Notes: a model not told the origin generated them from the sequence alone. A stretch of DNA of 64,000 bases from Corythucha ciliata (GCA_038030265.1 CM075940.1:5580001-5644000), one strand, 5' to 3'. Numbered from the stretch's first letter, positions 34,640 through 48,200 are shown. Program-made: numbers and translations.

Positions 34640-36156
34640 AAGTTCATTGAAACGTATCGTTCATTAGTAATTTAGGTAGAATGTGATGCTAAACAAACTC
34701 AAGTTGTAAAACTAATTTATCAACATTCCTTTGTTTATTACCAAAAAATTTAAAAAGTAAATAAAATTGTTGAACATTTTTTTTGTTTGCCCTGACTTCA
34801 TTCCCTGCATTAAGTCAGCTTTGGTGAGACGTAGAGAGCGCTCCACCAGATGCCACACTTCGCTAAATTGCAGGACCGACGAAAACCAGAACTGAATTGC
34901 CCTGTGATGAAGGTCTGAAGCCGAAACAGAGGGACTAGACCGCACTTTGGAGGCAATTATGTAATTGACCCCCCCCCCCTCTAATTATTTCTGACTACCT
35001 ACTACGCGTTATTAATGCGTATGAAGGGAGGGGAGGGCAGTAAGTTACACGGGACTCCAACCCTCGCAGAGTTGTCAGGTGCTCCGTGAGAGAAACCACG
35101 GATTGAGGCTCCCCGATAAAGCCCAAAAGCCGCGCTGCCTTGTTGGGCGAGCCAGGAAGCACCCGAAGAGCTCTCTATAGAAGTCATTTTTGCTTCAACC
35201 CGCCCTTTCAACTTTAAATTTGACTCCAGAAACTCATTTTTCAGCCGCTAGATATTTTCTGTGAGTGGCTATCCGCTACGATTTTGCTTCAAAGTCTCGC
35301 TGCTGGCTGTAAAACTGATTAATCAGCTTAGAAAAATCCCCCCCTCTCCACCCACAGTTATTACCCCCCAAACAAAACCCGCGACATTTATTGAGGCAAA
35401 ACTGTGAAATTAGTTTTAGAAAGACCCAAACACCGCGAAATAATTGTTTTTTTTTTTTTTCCTGATGAGACAGCGTAAATTCCACCGTTGTCTCAGGACT
35501 CCCACTTTATTGACCTCTCCCCCCTCCCCAACAGAAGTCCCTACACGCCCTTAATTTGTCTTCAAAAGGGCCCACCAGCGGTAGCTAACAGGTTAGGCGA
35601 CTGGTCGGGTATTCCAACTTTACGGTGACGCCGCTTACTCCAACTCCCCCTCCCCCCCACGATGGGGTTTTCAACCATAAAAAGGTCGAACCAAGAGGCA
35701 GTTTTTTACCATTTTCGATCTACATATAGCGTGAGCCCACCGCGAAATATCAATTTTTGTGGTCAAATAGTTTGTTCATGAGGGGGGGGGGATTAACAAT
35801 TTGCATACCTAAATTTCCGGTTATGATGGGGGGGGGGGTTAAAAACCCAATCCGACTGGGAGGAGTGGAATAGCCAGTAAATACCAGTCTGGGGATGATT
35901 TTCGATAAGAATGTGGTCATTTCTGTGGCGGAAAAGTCAGTTCCTGGATCAATGTAAAAGGATTTGTGTGTGTGTGGAGGGGGGGGGGCAATTTGTACAG
36001 TTGTTGTCGGGGCCATCACGGAAATGTCCCTCCTCCACAGTTACAAATGCTTGCGATCACAACCTTCCCCCGTGCTGTTTCACTCGATTTCCGTGCCGAA
36101 CCTTCTCGAGGGTTGAAATTGTCAATAACGCTAGAATTTCAAATTTAAGCAGATAA
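34640..36156. other. Intergenic DNA between the convergent GNB5 and ligase IV genes
   Basis: No gene is supported. Several C- or G-runs of 8-11 bases (for example near 34970, 35786, 35829 and 35980) and short family D-like words ('aaactgtgaaattagttttag' in parts, 35398-35420) are visible. Confidence 0.4.
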
Positions 36157-36162
36157 TTTATT
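36157..36162 (-). terminator. Candidate polyadenylation signal of ligase IV
   Basis: AATAAA on the minus strand (TTTATT as given), 200 bp beyond the ligase IV stop codon. Confidence 0.45.
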
Positions 36163-36361
36163 GTTAAGGCGTTTCAAAGAAAGGGGAGGCTGTCCCGTCT
36201 CGGCACGATGGCTGACGACTCCCTTAGACGTACCCACTTCGAAAACTAATGATTAAGCAAAAATACACCCACCGTAGAATTTAATTTATAAAATTTTAAA
36301 GATGAGCACATGCGTCACTGAACTTACTTTCCTTGCGCATCGTGGCATCCGCAGTACCAAA

Positions 36362-39300
36362 TTACGCACTGTTAACAAGGTAGTCGTCTTTATCAAGAAT
36401 CCGCCTAGCTGAGCAACAATCATGAATCCACTGACTAGAAATAATGTCAACTGATCCGAAATTGGCGGTATAGTAGTTGACACATTCAGGTATTTTACTA
36501 GAAGAAAGGGAAGAGCTGCAGATTCCATTTCCTAGCTAGTTAAGTGTAATAATTACCTTGACTTTTGTATAATTACGAAGTTTATGTTTTCATCAAGGCG
36601 ATCGAGGATCGAGCCACCGTAGAAGGAAAACAGATTCGCCTCTACATTTAGCCGGCATTCAGGGTCATTTTTCTGCGTTTTCAATATTCATTCAATTTCC
36701 GACTCCCGCGTGAAATTTAAATTGTCTTACTAACATCGACGGCAAAAAAGGCGAAGTTATTCCTGAAGAAGGAAAAAGGGGCCGAGCCACCAAAGACCGC
36801 ATCATCAACTTCACTCAGAGTCGATTTGTCGTGGTGGACGGACTTCATATTTTCCAAAAGAGCTTTCAAGCTCGTCGCCGTCACCTCGGCAGTGTAACTG
36901 TCCCCGTACGAGTCAAAACTCTCTTCCAATTTTTTATCGACCATAAAAGTCGAGCCGATCAATAGTGTGGGGGTCCAGTCGAGATACTGCCCCGTCCGGA
37001 TGCACTCGAGTATCCAATTGTAGTGAACGATTGGGTGTTTTGCGGACTTGAGAGCATTTTGCACCTTTATATTTTTATCCCCAGCGATGATACACGTGGT
37101 ACTCGACACTAGTTAACAATTGTTTATAGAGATTTTAACTAAAAATTGGGTAGCTTCAACTTACTCGGGGCTGGATGAACAACTCCTCCATTATCAACGA
37201 TAATTTTTTCGATCTCCTCTTTTTTTTTACACGAGTCCCCACTATAAACGACAAATTCTTTTTTTGCGAAAATAGCGCTGACCCTGTCTTCCTCTTTGGC
37301 TTGTCTCTTTGCCATAATGACGGGCTCTATCTCGTTGGGTCGTTTCCTCGGGTTTTTTTTCGACGACTCTTGTATATGACCTGCAGTGAGTTTGCCGCCT
37401 GATTCCTGCATTTGTTTTTTTAAAAGTATTCTCTTTAAAATTCTAACCTCTACAATGAACATACGAGCCTGAGTTTGCGAAATTCTTCAGTCGTGAGGCA
37501 ATCCGTCCACGGTTTATCATATCGCGCACACACAACTCTGACAAATCTGAGAGAGTAACCGCAATAATATTTAGTACTCTTTTCAACTTCAGTCGCTTTA
37601 GTCTATTAATAATAATAACAATAATTAACATTTGAAAGGGAAAACAAGAAACTTCAACCATTACTTGAAGTATGCAGGAATTTTGGGGCTCAATCCACAA
37701 GTCAGGTTTCTCACTAGACAGTAACAAAAACTTGGGTACGGCTCCCGGTCGCATTTTTTTCCAGTGTGGAGACAATTTATCGCTGAGGTCTTCGAGTTCT
37801 TCAAACGAAAACCCTGAGCCGACGCGGACAAGCGACTCAAATAACTCCGGCACCCCTGTAATTGGTACGAGGAAAGGGAGAACTGTATTTATGCTGTTTG
37901 CGTAATTACGCCATTTGTTGGTGGGAGGGGGGTACCATTAGAGCTCGGTTGTGCGAGGCCTAGAAGAAAGTGACTGATTTGACCTCTGTGTTTGCCGGAT
38001 CCGTAATAACCGCCGACGATTAGAAGGTCTAATTCTTGAAGAGCGTTTTCCGAGTACTAAAAATAAGAACTATTACATCATTATACGTTACATCTTGCCG
38101 GACGGTACTAACCTCAGGTTTTATTTTAAACCACCCTGCATTTCGAGCATTTGGTTTATACACTGAATCCATTTTCTTCAATACTATGCCTTCTTCTCTA
38201 TTGTCAATTGCCACATTAATAGCGGCTAAAACCTCCTCGCTGCAATTGCACACAAGTGAAAATATTTTACATACAAAATATATTCAAAATACACTTAATT
38301 TTTGCTGATTATTTCCCTCGATGTGGTCATTATGATGCCTTCCAACGGTGTAAACAGTCTCTCTAAGGCGGTGACACGATCGGACAGTTTGATATCAGTC
38401 AAAACTTTGCCGTTCAAATAAAGAATGTCGAATGCAAAGAAACATGGTTGTAATATATTTCCGATTCGTAAACTTTTGACGTCGACATTGGCGCCTAAAA
38501 GGAAACACACAAGTATGACATCTATTTTAGACCCCTCCCCCCACCAATCAGTTGAATCGTATTCCTACCTTTGGTGACCAAACTCTTTCGTTTTGTGTTC
38601 CACACCATCATTTCACCGTCTATTATGAAACTTTGGACAGAGGATTGAAATTGAGCTTTAATCTTTTTCGTATAGTCCCCGCAATATTCGTCTTCCCCGT
38701 AGTTTCCAGAGTAATTGAAACCGTTCCTGGAAACCAGTTGAAAAAATAAGAAGAAAAAAGTTGTTACGAGGTAGGGAGGAGAGTATATTCGTTAAAGCGT
38801 CGAACCTGGAAAAATAGTTGAATTTACCGTCACTGTAATGAATTTGAAAGCGCTCGCCGTCCATTTTAGGTTCTAGATACATACTTTCGGTCAATTCAAA
38901 TTTATTCACGTCAGTCCTTTCACATAACATCGGTCGAAAGGATTCGAAGAGAGTTATGCCAATTTCATGAAGGCGAACCCCTTTTTTAAGCGTGCAGCAG
39001 ATCTGTTGATGCAATGAGGGTAAGAGTGAGTATGTTTTTACGGTTAAGGGATCAACGGTTTTACTTTATGGATACTATTTGACTGGTCGTACAAGTCACT
39101 CGCATCAGGATGGTAGCATCTAAGAATCTGATCTTTTGATAGTCCTAAGTGCATTTTTTTAAGGATGATTCTTACTAGCCACTTTTGCTCAGAAGCGGAC
39201 ATCTTGTTAATCAAATCAGTCAGGACATCATCAACCCCACCTGTGAACACAGCAGTTGAGGATGAAAACACTTTAAAAAACGGTTGCAGACCACTAACGC

Positions 39301-41938
39301 GGGTCGCGTGCAGCGTGTTTCACTGCAATTGCGTTCAAACTGGCGTTCACATCGCCGATCGTGAGTTTTTTACTGTCCCCGCATTTGTTCGACAATACCC
39401 AGTAGGCTACCTCGGCAAAATCTCCAGTGCAGTCACCACGTTTAGCATTCGTAGCACTAAAATAATTGTAATTTTAAAAAAATCCACAAAGAAATAATAA
39501 GATTTTACCCGTAATTTTTCAGTTTTTTAGCATCCTCGCCGTCGGGCGGAAGGCCCAGAATTCGAATGTAAGTTTTTGCAAGCGTATTGTCCTTGACACC
39601 GTACGGACCACGAACACGTTCAAGTTCCGGAAGAAATAGGCGGAGAATGGCGTGAAATTCTTCACCCTGAGTAAGAGAGAGAGAGAAAAAAAGAACGAGT
39701 CACAGCCACACTACATGTACTTCCAAATCGACGACGGAGGAAGAGTTGGGGTAAAAGACTATTACTCGGATTACACAACTGAAAATTTCGCACCGAGAAT
39801 CTGATTCGTTCAACAGTTTTATCCCCAGAAACAACAAACTCGCCTCTTTAACTTGCAATGCCAAATTGGAGACTTACACGAACAGTTAGAGAGGTTTTCC
39901 CCGTCGTCCATCCCCTTCTCGACCGCTTTGATTTCGTTTTCTGGGCACCATTCAGTTTGTTTCGGTGTCGGAAAATCCACGTGATTCCGAACAAACGAGA
40001 CGATTTAGGGAGTCATTCATGACCAGCGTTTCCAGCCGCATATTCCGACCAGTTTTCAGGGGGTCACACGCATCTTCCCGATGCCGGCGTCCACGCGATC
40101 GAAAAGCTCCAAAGTCCAAGGAAGAGCCTCAACACAACAGGTAGACCTAGCTGCCCCCCTCGCTCAGGAGTCGAAAAAAAAACAGCCGAAATCGACAACA
40201 TTGCGAAAGGCTAATTATGGGCGACTCTGAGGAAGGCGCCCATTTTTGGTTTAATTTAAGAGGCTCTGGCCAGGAACACTTGAATTTATCAGAAAATTGA
40301 CAGAGAGAGAAGTTTGGCTTGTATCAGAACACTTTGAGAAAATTGCCCCTCAAAAAACGCCCATCCATGGGTGTTTTTGGCATAAATTACCAAAACTAAA
40401 AAAATGGGCGAAACCGCGTATCTTAAAGTTTCGCGGCACTGGGAATCCGAAAATCGAAACAGATTTTCGGTCAGTTGCAGGAGTTCTCCCTGTGATTCAA
40501 GTGTTTTTGACCCGTGGACCAACGACAACGCCAAAACACTCATTTTCGGCCACTTGACGGGCCCGTTAAGGATGTTTTGACCAAAATCGGCTTCGTTTCT
40601 CAATGGAAAACGGTCTGAGGGACCCATAAACTGCGTCCGTCCCAAATCGAAAAAAAAATGACCAAAAACGCGAACAATTTTGGGGTTGGAGAGGTGTTAA
40701 CGGACCCTTACGGGCGTCCTGGCCAGGACCACCTGAATTTGTCAATTGAGCATGGTCTGAGGGGCTCGCAAACCATACGTGGCTCAAATTAGAACAGTTC
40801 AATAAAATCAGCCCCCCTCCCTTCCCCAAAACGCCCACTTAACATTCGTTTTGGCAAAAACGGCCAAAATTACTTTTATTAAGGTGGAACGCGGACTAGC
40901 CGACCACGAGAGCGCCCTGACTAACAGCCGCGAAGTTGCAACATTTTTTAGGCAAATATTCACGAAATCGGAAGACTTCTGGCTGAATATTTGTGATATA
41001 GCGAGTTCCTCGTTTTAATTTCTGGGAAGTAGCAAGTTTCAGATTCAAATATTCGCGAAATTACCAGATTCGGGTCTAAATCTCAATGAAATTGCAAGTT
41101 TTAGGTCTGAATATCCGCGAAGTTGCTGGTTTCCGGTCTTCATTTTCGTGAAATTGCAGATGACGGGGTTATTGTTCCTAGTGACCGCGGACCCTGGGCT
41201 AGCCGGCCACGACTGCACTCGAAAGCCTGACGAATAGCCGCAAAGTTGCAACATTTCGGAGGCATATAACCGCGAAATCATTACATCGGGGCCTTAGTTC
41301 TCGCCATTCAGGGTTGTAGTCTTAAAGCTCGAGAGCTCAGGGTAATGGAAAAGCTGCCCCCTCCCATCTGTCTAGAGCTCGCTACGCCAATGACTCGTAA
41401 TGTCGCCTCGCGGTTCTCATCAGCTTTGGCGAATCGAGGGTTCTCCCTGACTTGGTTGGCCAGGTCAGGTGGAGGCTTTAGAGGCGAGGATCGTAATGTG
41501 CTCCGTGGCGTGGCACATCAGTTCCTAGAGAGCTGTCCAGGATAGAGAAAGATGGGTAATGTCCTGTGAGACAGGACACTCAGCCAAGCGGGTCCAAGGC
41601 AGAAACTTGATGGCCTGGTCATTAAAAACCCCAGAACCTTAGGGTTCATGTTAGAAAAGAGGATCACTAAGAAGACAGCAATTTTACAGACCCCCCCCCC
41701 CCAATTCTAGTTCGTCCACATGATCTGGAGTCTGCACTCAGTAAGTCAACATTTTAGTGGTACACTGCTGGGAGCTGGGGAAATAACAAATTAATAAAAC
41801 GCAACAAACCTTTTCAAACAGTGACATAAATTGTAACAGAAGCCGTTTTTTGGCATTCTTGTCACCGGCGCGTAGAATTTGCTCAAACCTATCACACAGC
41901 CACGAAAAAGGGATTTGATTTATTGCTTTAAAATTCAT
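36362..41938 (-). CDS. LIG4: DNA ligase IV (ATP-dependent), 15 exons, one apparent frameshift
   Basis: Exons, 5' to 3' on the minus strand: 41938-41810, 39666-39509, 39456-39299, 39240-39065, 39002-38806, 38726-38569, 38494-38295, 38239-38113, 38056-37936, 37855-37665, 37602-37465, 37405-37165, 37108-36735, 36672-36557, 36515-36362. Allowing for one surplus base in exon 7 this gives about 878 residues (human 911). Order: helical DNA-binding domain (exons 1-4), adenylation domain with motif [10 protein letters not shown] (nucleotidyl Lys about residue 253), [29 protein letters not shown] and WFKIKPE, the OB-fold domain ([14 protein letters not shown]), then two BRCT domains with the XRCC4-binding stretch (YGDSY) between them. 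It seals breaks in non-homologous end joining. Exon 7 ends in a stop unless one A of an A5 run (38303-38299) is removed. Compared with the human protein, about 14 residues at the exon 1/2 junction are missing; a tiny exon in the 2.1-kb first intron may have been missed. The exact acceptor of the last exon (36515 or 36497) is ambiguous. Confidence 0.94.
38295..38303 (-). other. Frame-disrupting A5 run in ligase IV exon 7
   Basis: Read as given, exon 7 reaches AAA AAT TAA just before its GT donor, a stop codon. With four instead of five A residues the codons become AAA ATT AA|C across the splice, restoring phase with exon 8 (C GAG GAG) and a family-like K-I-N-E-E-V segment. Either the reference has a homopolymer error or this allele is disrupted. 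Confidence 0.75.
39850..40870. repeat. 'ccctcagacc' family repeats, second locus, inside ligase IV intron 1
   Basis: Reverse-orientation relatives of the 2690-3680 repeats: 'aattgacagag..agtttg', 'tcaattgagcatggtctgag', 'gggcgtcctggccaggacc' and 'cgtttctcaatgg' recur at about 100-130-bp spacing. No exon was recognised within. Confidence 0.6.
40880..41290. repeat. Family F repeats, two block-plus-array units
   Basis: Two copies of a GC-rich block, 'CGCGGACTAGCCGACCACGA' at about 40890 and 'CGCGGACCCTGGGCTAGCCG' at about 41194, are each followed by 'gccGCGAAGTTGCAACATTT' or its variant and 'aaatattcgcgaaattac' units. The locus at 16655-16910 is the third occurrence. Confidence 0.65.
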
Positions 41939-42239
41939 TTTTTCTCTGTCATTTAAGGTAAATTATACGTAGCAACACTAATTTGACAATAAATAAAAGA
42001 CAGAGATAGACCGTAGTCTTTTTATCCTCCTTGGACCGTAGACCGCTTTAACTTCATTCGATTTGTCATGTTATCTGATAAGCTGTTGTAACCATCTCGC
42101 TGTAACTTGGCATTTTTTCCCTTACGCTCGTCGTTGGCGGCGTGTGTCATGCTTACGTGGATTTGATAGATTCTTGTGAATTTATTTTTCTTATTAAAAC
42201 ATTTTGTTTAGTTTAAAAGTTTAAAGTTTCTATTGAAAA
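41939..42239. promoter_or_regulatory. Probable bidirectional promoter of ligase IV and SPCS3
   Basis: The two start codons point away from each other and are 301 bp apart, with no other gene between. Both genes have housekeeping-type roles. No TATA box was singled out. Transcription starts are not known, so the core promoter positions are inference. Confidence 0.6.
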
Positions 42240-45200
42240 ATGCACTCTTTACTGAGTAGAGGAAACGCGATTGTGGCTTACACTTTAAGCCTCCTCGCTT
42301 GCCTCACTTTTTTCTGTTTTCTGTCGACTCTTTTCGTCGACTACAGGACAACGTCCGCAATAAATACGGTCAAAGTTCTCGTGTAAGTAGACTAAGTCCA
42401 CCACAGGAATATTCGTAATATTTTACCCCTGCTCTCGGCTTACGCTGTTTCAGTAAAAACATGCCGGACTATAGTGCGTCTCGTGAGAAGTGTGACTTGG
42501 GATACATCACGTTCGATCTCAATGCCAATTTGACCAATCTTTTTAACTGGAATGTTAAACAGCTCTTCCTGTACCTGACGGCTGACTATTCGACGCCGAA
42601 CAACGCGCTAAGTCAGGTAATCGACTAGTCCGTATGGATGATGACTGGGGTGGGTTGACTTGGGTGTTTCTCCTCTGAATAGTCGACAATTATTTGTCTT
42701 CCTTGAAAGATTAGTAGTGTGGGTGCTACCCAGTGCTAGTGGAAGTCTTTTGGACCCAAGGAGCAAGCTATTTCTATCTGTCTGGAAAGTAGTCAGTTTC
42801 TGAGGCTGATTTCTTCCAGCCAGTGGTTCAATTGTCGAATTGCTGACCAAACTGTACTTTTCTAGTCAATATTATCCTGCTACAGGGCTGGATTGTCTAT
42901 TAGCCTATTGTTGAAGTCGATAGAATGATTCAAAAGGCCGGGCTTTGTTTTTGCACTAAGCAGGGAGCCTCTTGTCGTTGGCCAGGGGTGTGGCTAGTGT
43001 TGGCTCTCGGCTCAGAGCCAAACCAGGAAAGTTCCTAACTGTGGTGCGATTCGTAAGAGCAAAACAAATGCACTCCATAATGACGAAAACATGATGGGAC
43101 TCATTTGGGCCACACGGCTAGTGCTCATCATGGTTGGGGTTGCGAAAATATCCTTCGCTTTCAATGACCAACAGCGTTACTACGATGACTATGAATGATC
43201 CAGCAGTTAGCTGAACTCATTGTTTCAGCTATCTCAATGTGATAGAGGTGAGGCTCAGACGCTTGGATATCTGTTCGATGTGATAGTGCTAGTCAAGTCT
43301 GGCATCTAACTAGTGCTCGCGTATCTTTGGGCGATGAGGAAACAGCCACCCCCCCCCCCACGCCTCCCCCCCTTTACCCTCAATAGTGTCGGATTTATGA
43401 GGACCCCAGCCCCAGTGGTTCCTGGACTTCGTCCAACGCACATTGGCGGATTTAAGGGGGGCTATAGGGATTTAGCTCCCCTAGTTGGTCATATTAGTCC
43501 CCCCCCCCCAAGATGTTTATTCTTGAGCCCTTTTTCCAAAAACTGTCAAATTGACAGTTTTTAACGCCGAAAATGACAGTGTCTATAGGGCGCCACAGGC
43601 AGTGTTTCGAGAACGAAATTTACTGTGTCCAGAACGAAACTGACAGTTTTGAATGATTCTTGAACGAAATTGACAGTTTGTAGGACGAAATTGGCAGTTT
43701 CAGGACGACATTGATAGGTTTGGGGACTAAATTGACAATACTAGGAAGAAATTGACAGTTTAAAATACGAAATTAACAGTTTCCTGGATGAAATTCATGG
43801 TTTGAAGAACAAAATTGACAGTTTCCAGGACGAATTCGTTAGATTTGAACATTTACTTGACAGTTTTGAACGAAGAAATTGACAGTTTCTAGTACTCGAC
43901 TGTTATCGGTGAGGGGGCTTAAAAACCGTCAGTTTCCGAAATCCCTTGACACAGTTTTAGAAAGGTATCGGTTTAGTTTTGACGACGAAATTGACAGTTT
44001 TGAATTACGAAATTCACCTTCATAGGACAAAATTGACAGTGTTAGATCGATACTGATAATTTCAACTAGAAATTTACAGTCCCCAGGACGAAATTGACAG
44101 TTTTTGAGACAACATTGACAGTTATTTATGACAAAATAGACAGTTTATCGGGTGAAATTGACAGTTCCGTGGCCGAAATTGACAGTTTACGGGACGGCAT
44201 TGTTTTGAGACTTTTAAGAACTCGTCTGTTTCAGGTGAAGGGACCAAAAAACCTCATGTTGTGAGCCTGAATGGTCTGCTGCTGAATCTGGAAATCAAGA
44301 TTTGTGATCTTCTGTTATGTAGGAGGAAATTGACAGATTCCAAGTCAAGACTGACAGTTTCTGGGGCGAAATTGAGAGTTTTTTAAAGACGGAATTGACA
44401 GCTCGACCGAAACTGACAGTTGCCAAGGGAGAAATTAAGAAAATCCATGCGGTCTGAAACCCGAATTCTCGTCAGTGACTGAGTTTCCGATTTTTAGTGC
44501 CTGACTATTCATTTTGGTGATAGTTAGGGTCGTCAGTTCAGACATTTTGGTCAATTTGGCCATTATTGGAACGCGAGTGGTCGTTTTTCAAGGCGCAAAT
44601 CTGTCAGTATAGCCATTGTGGGGGAGGGGGGCATGAATTGTCAATGCGACCAGCAGCCCGTTTTAGGGCTTGTCCAGCCTGTTCTACCACTTTCAAGGGA
44701 CGAATTGTCGTTGTCTCTGACGCTTTCCAAAGAGGGCGAATGACCAGTTTGACCATTTTTAGACCGAAACTTTGAAAATTGAAATTTTTAAGACGTTTGG
44801 TTATTTCAGAGCACGAATCGTCAGTTCAGCCATTTTTAGTTGCCCGGAATGACTTTTTTAGCCATTTTCAAGGTGCGAGTCGTCATTTTAGGCATTTCCA
44901 AGGCGCGAATCGTCATTTTAGCCATTTTTAGGGCGTGAATAGTCAGTTTGACTATTTCCAGGGGACGAATCGTCCGTAAAGTCAATTTTAGGGTGCGAAC
45001 GGTTAGCTTAACAATTTATAAGGCATCAATCGCTAGATTCACCATTTTTCGAATGGTTCGAACGAGCAAAAATTTGTTTTTGGCGCAATGAAATCCGTGA
45101 AACTGCTTTTTTAGGTCCAACCAGCAGCAAGTCACCTTAAGCATTTCAATGGCATGAATCGTCAGTTAAGGCATTTCCAAGACGCTAACTATTAGTTCTG

Positions 45201-48200
45201 CTATTTTTAGGGCACAAATCGTCTGCATTTTTAGCCTTTTTCTAGGCGTGGTGGCTCAGTTTGTCCATTTTTGCACTACGAATGGTAAGTTTCGCCATTT
45301 CACTGGCACGAATCAGCACATTTAGCCATTTTTAGGGCGTGATTTGCCAATCAAGCAATTTTATAGCAATTAATTGTTTCAAATCAAATTAAAAAGTTTA
45401 TCCAGTCCATGAGGTGCATGTAGCTAACGCTGGTTGGTGGGGGGGGGGGGTTCGGTGAGGACGGCCCATGCTCGGTGCGCAATCGCAAGTGGTCAGTTTA
45501 TCGCTTGAAGGGCGCAAATAGCCCTGTTTGGCCAGTTTTTGGGTGCTGATAGCCACTTTGAAGGCGCGAATCGTTTGTTTAGCCTCTGCAGAGCACAAAC
45601 GGTACGGTCCAGTCTCCGTTTCGACCTCAGACCTTCAGCTACTTAAGCTACTCGGTCCTGGTCTCATCAGCCCGGCAATTGAGCCGAGTACGGAGCGGGT
45701 GGACCGCCCCTCACTGGGAACGGTGGTAACCACAAACGATCAGTTAGTCCATTTTTAGACCGTGAATTGCTTATACGAATTGAGTATGCCATTTACAGGG
45801 TGTAAATAGCCAGTTTTTAAGGCCAGGTTCGTCAGTTTAGACATTTTCAAGGCGTGAAGGCTCAGTATGGCTATTTCTGACGCGCGAATGGCCAATTTTG
45901 CCATTTTAAGAACATGAATCATCTAGGGATTTTAAAAGTGCAAATTGTCAGTGGAACCATTCATCATAGGCCGCACAGAGTCAGTTTTACAATTTTATAG
46001 GGCGTGAATAGCCAGTTTGACAATTTTATCGCTGCCAGTATGGCCATTCCTAGGGCATTTTAGTCAAATGTATGTTACGAACTCAGTTTTGACGTTTTCA
46101 TTGCGTGAATTATTAGTTTAACCATTTAGAGAACGCAAACAGTCAGTTCTGCTTTTTTTTTTTAAAGGTGCGAATAGTCCGTCACGCTATTCATGGGGTG
46201 CGAATGGTCAGTTTGCCATTTCTAGAGCGCAAATTGTCAGTATTGTCATTTATAGAGAGTGAATAACCAGTGTGATATTTTCAGAGCATGAATTGTTAGT
46301 TTTTCCATATTTAGGGTTCGTAAAGTCTGTTGGGCCATTTATAATAAGCGCGAATCATCAGTTTTCCTTTTTTAAGGATGCAATTAGTCCCGTCAAGCCA
46401 ACGCCCTAATTGTCAGTTTGGGCATTCTTGGAGCGCAAATGATTGATTTTGGAATATTTAGAGCAGGAATCGTCTGTTTAGGGATTTGCGGAGCGTGAAT
46501 TGTTAGTTTGCCCATTTTTAGAGCGCGTTACGTCAGCTTGACCACTTTAGAGCGGGAATCGCTTGGTTTAGCCAGTTGTAGCTCGGAAATGGAAGATTTA
46601 GCTTGTTTCATAGCGGGATTCATGATCTTTTCATGCTTTTTCAGGGCTGCACGAACTGTCAGTCTAGCCACTTTTAGACCGCGTGAAGTCCTTTGGGCTT
46701 TTTTTTAGAGCGGTAATTGCCAATTTGGCCATTTTTAAGGCGTTTTAAGGTGGGAATAGGCAGTGAATTGATAGCAAGCCATTTTCGGCTGCTGTATTCG
46801 CTGAATTTCGGCAATAAACACTTTTCCTCAGCTCTCTAGACAAATAGCTAACAAGTTTTCTTATACATATCCAGAATTCGACTTATTGAGGTACACTGAC
46901 GAGTATAGGAATGGAATCGGGACGAGTAACTTTTCGACTTATCCGTTATTTGGTGTTATAGAGGTACGACTTATCAAGGTTTGACTGTAATAAATTATTG
47001 AAAAGATGAACGGAAGACAGGAAATAGGAATTGGTCGTAAAAGGGTGCCTATAGCGTTCATAGCAGCCGTTTTCATGTGAGTGTTCGGCGTGGAAAACAT
47101 GAATTTACCTCTAAACCAATGTTTTGGTCACAAACCTGACCAAAAGAGATGGTTTCGCTTCAAAAGCCGACCATGCAAACCTACATTTGTCATTTTTCGA
47201 CTGGTATCTTTGATTTCCTCTCCTGATACTACTGATAATTCAGCGGCAAAGTGTTTGAAATATTTATAGGCGAGGGAGAGGGATAAGACAAATTCAAACA
47301 GAAGAGATGCAGAGAGAAATAAAATAAATGTTTTTTCTCTCTCTCTCTTTTTTCGCCTCATTTCAACTTCGTGTCCGTACTAAGAGGGCTCCTCCACGCA
47401 CCGCTAGAAATGTTCACACGAAGCTGCTGCAGCCTCTTAGTGAATTGTGCAATAGCAGGATCAGTGGTGGACCTCCACGCTCCATCTATCAGGGCCCGGC
47501 GCGGAAATCTCTACGAGGCCCCTTATCATCCTGTGTTTGCACAAATTGCCGAATTCAAAGACTTCGTTCTTTCGAAAAATAACATTTCGTGGTTTGGCAC
47601 TTTTTTAGGGCCAATTTGACGCTTCCAAAAACATTTTTATGCCTGTCGCTCTTTCAACCCCAATATTGCTGTTTACTGAGCTTTTCCCTAATTTTAGCCG
47701 TGAGTTAGCGTGTTTTTATTTCAATTTTAGCGGACAGTTGACGCCTTTTCTCAATTTTTGCCGCGAATGAGCGATGTTTCCAATTTTTAAATATGAATTA
47801 GCGCTTTTCTCAACTTAAGTCGCGGATTTGCCGGAACTACACAGCAGCGTTTTTTTCTCGATTTTGGCCAGGAAGATGGATCAGAAACCACGAATTGACG
47901 CATTTTCTCAATTTTAGCCACGAATGAGCGCTTTTTCTCAATTTTAGCTGGGAATATTAGAGTTTTTCAGAAAATGAGCGTGGCTTCTTAATTTCAGACG
48001 TAGACTTGCACGTAAGCTTGCTCAGAGAAAACAACTGCGCACATGGGCCTCGATAGGCTGTAGCCGACAGACCCCTTATGGGAGCGTTTTTGGCAGAGGA
48101 TGGTTAAAAAGGACCTGAAAATCACCCACTAATGCCCTCGGCGGGTTAGGGAAAAATGGTCTAAAATTTAAAATTGGAAGTAATCGCATATCTCTGGGGG

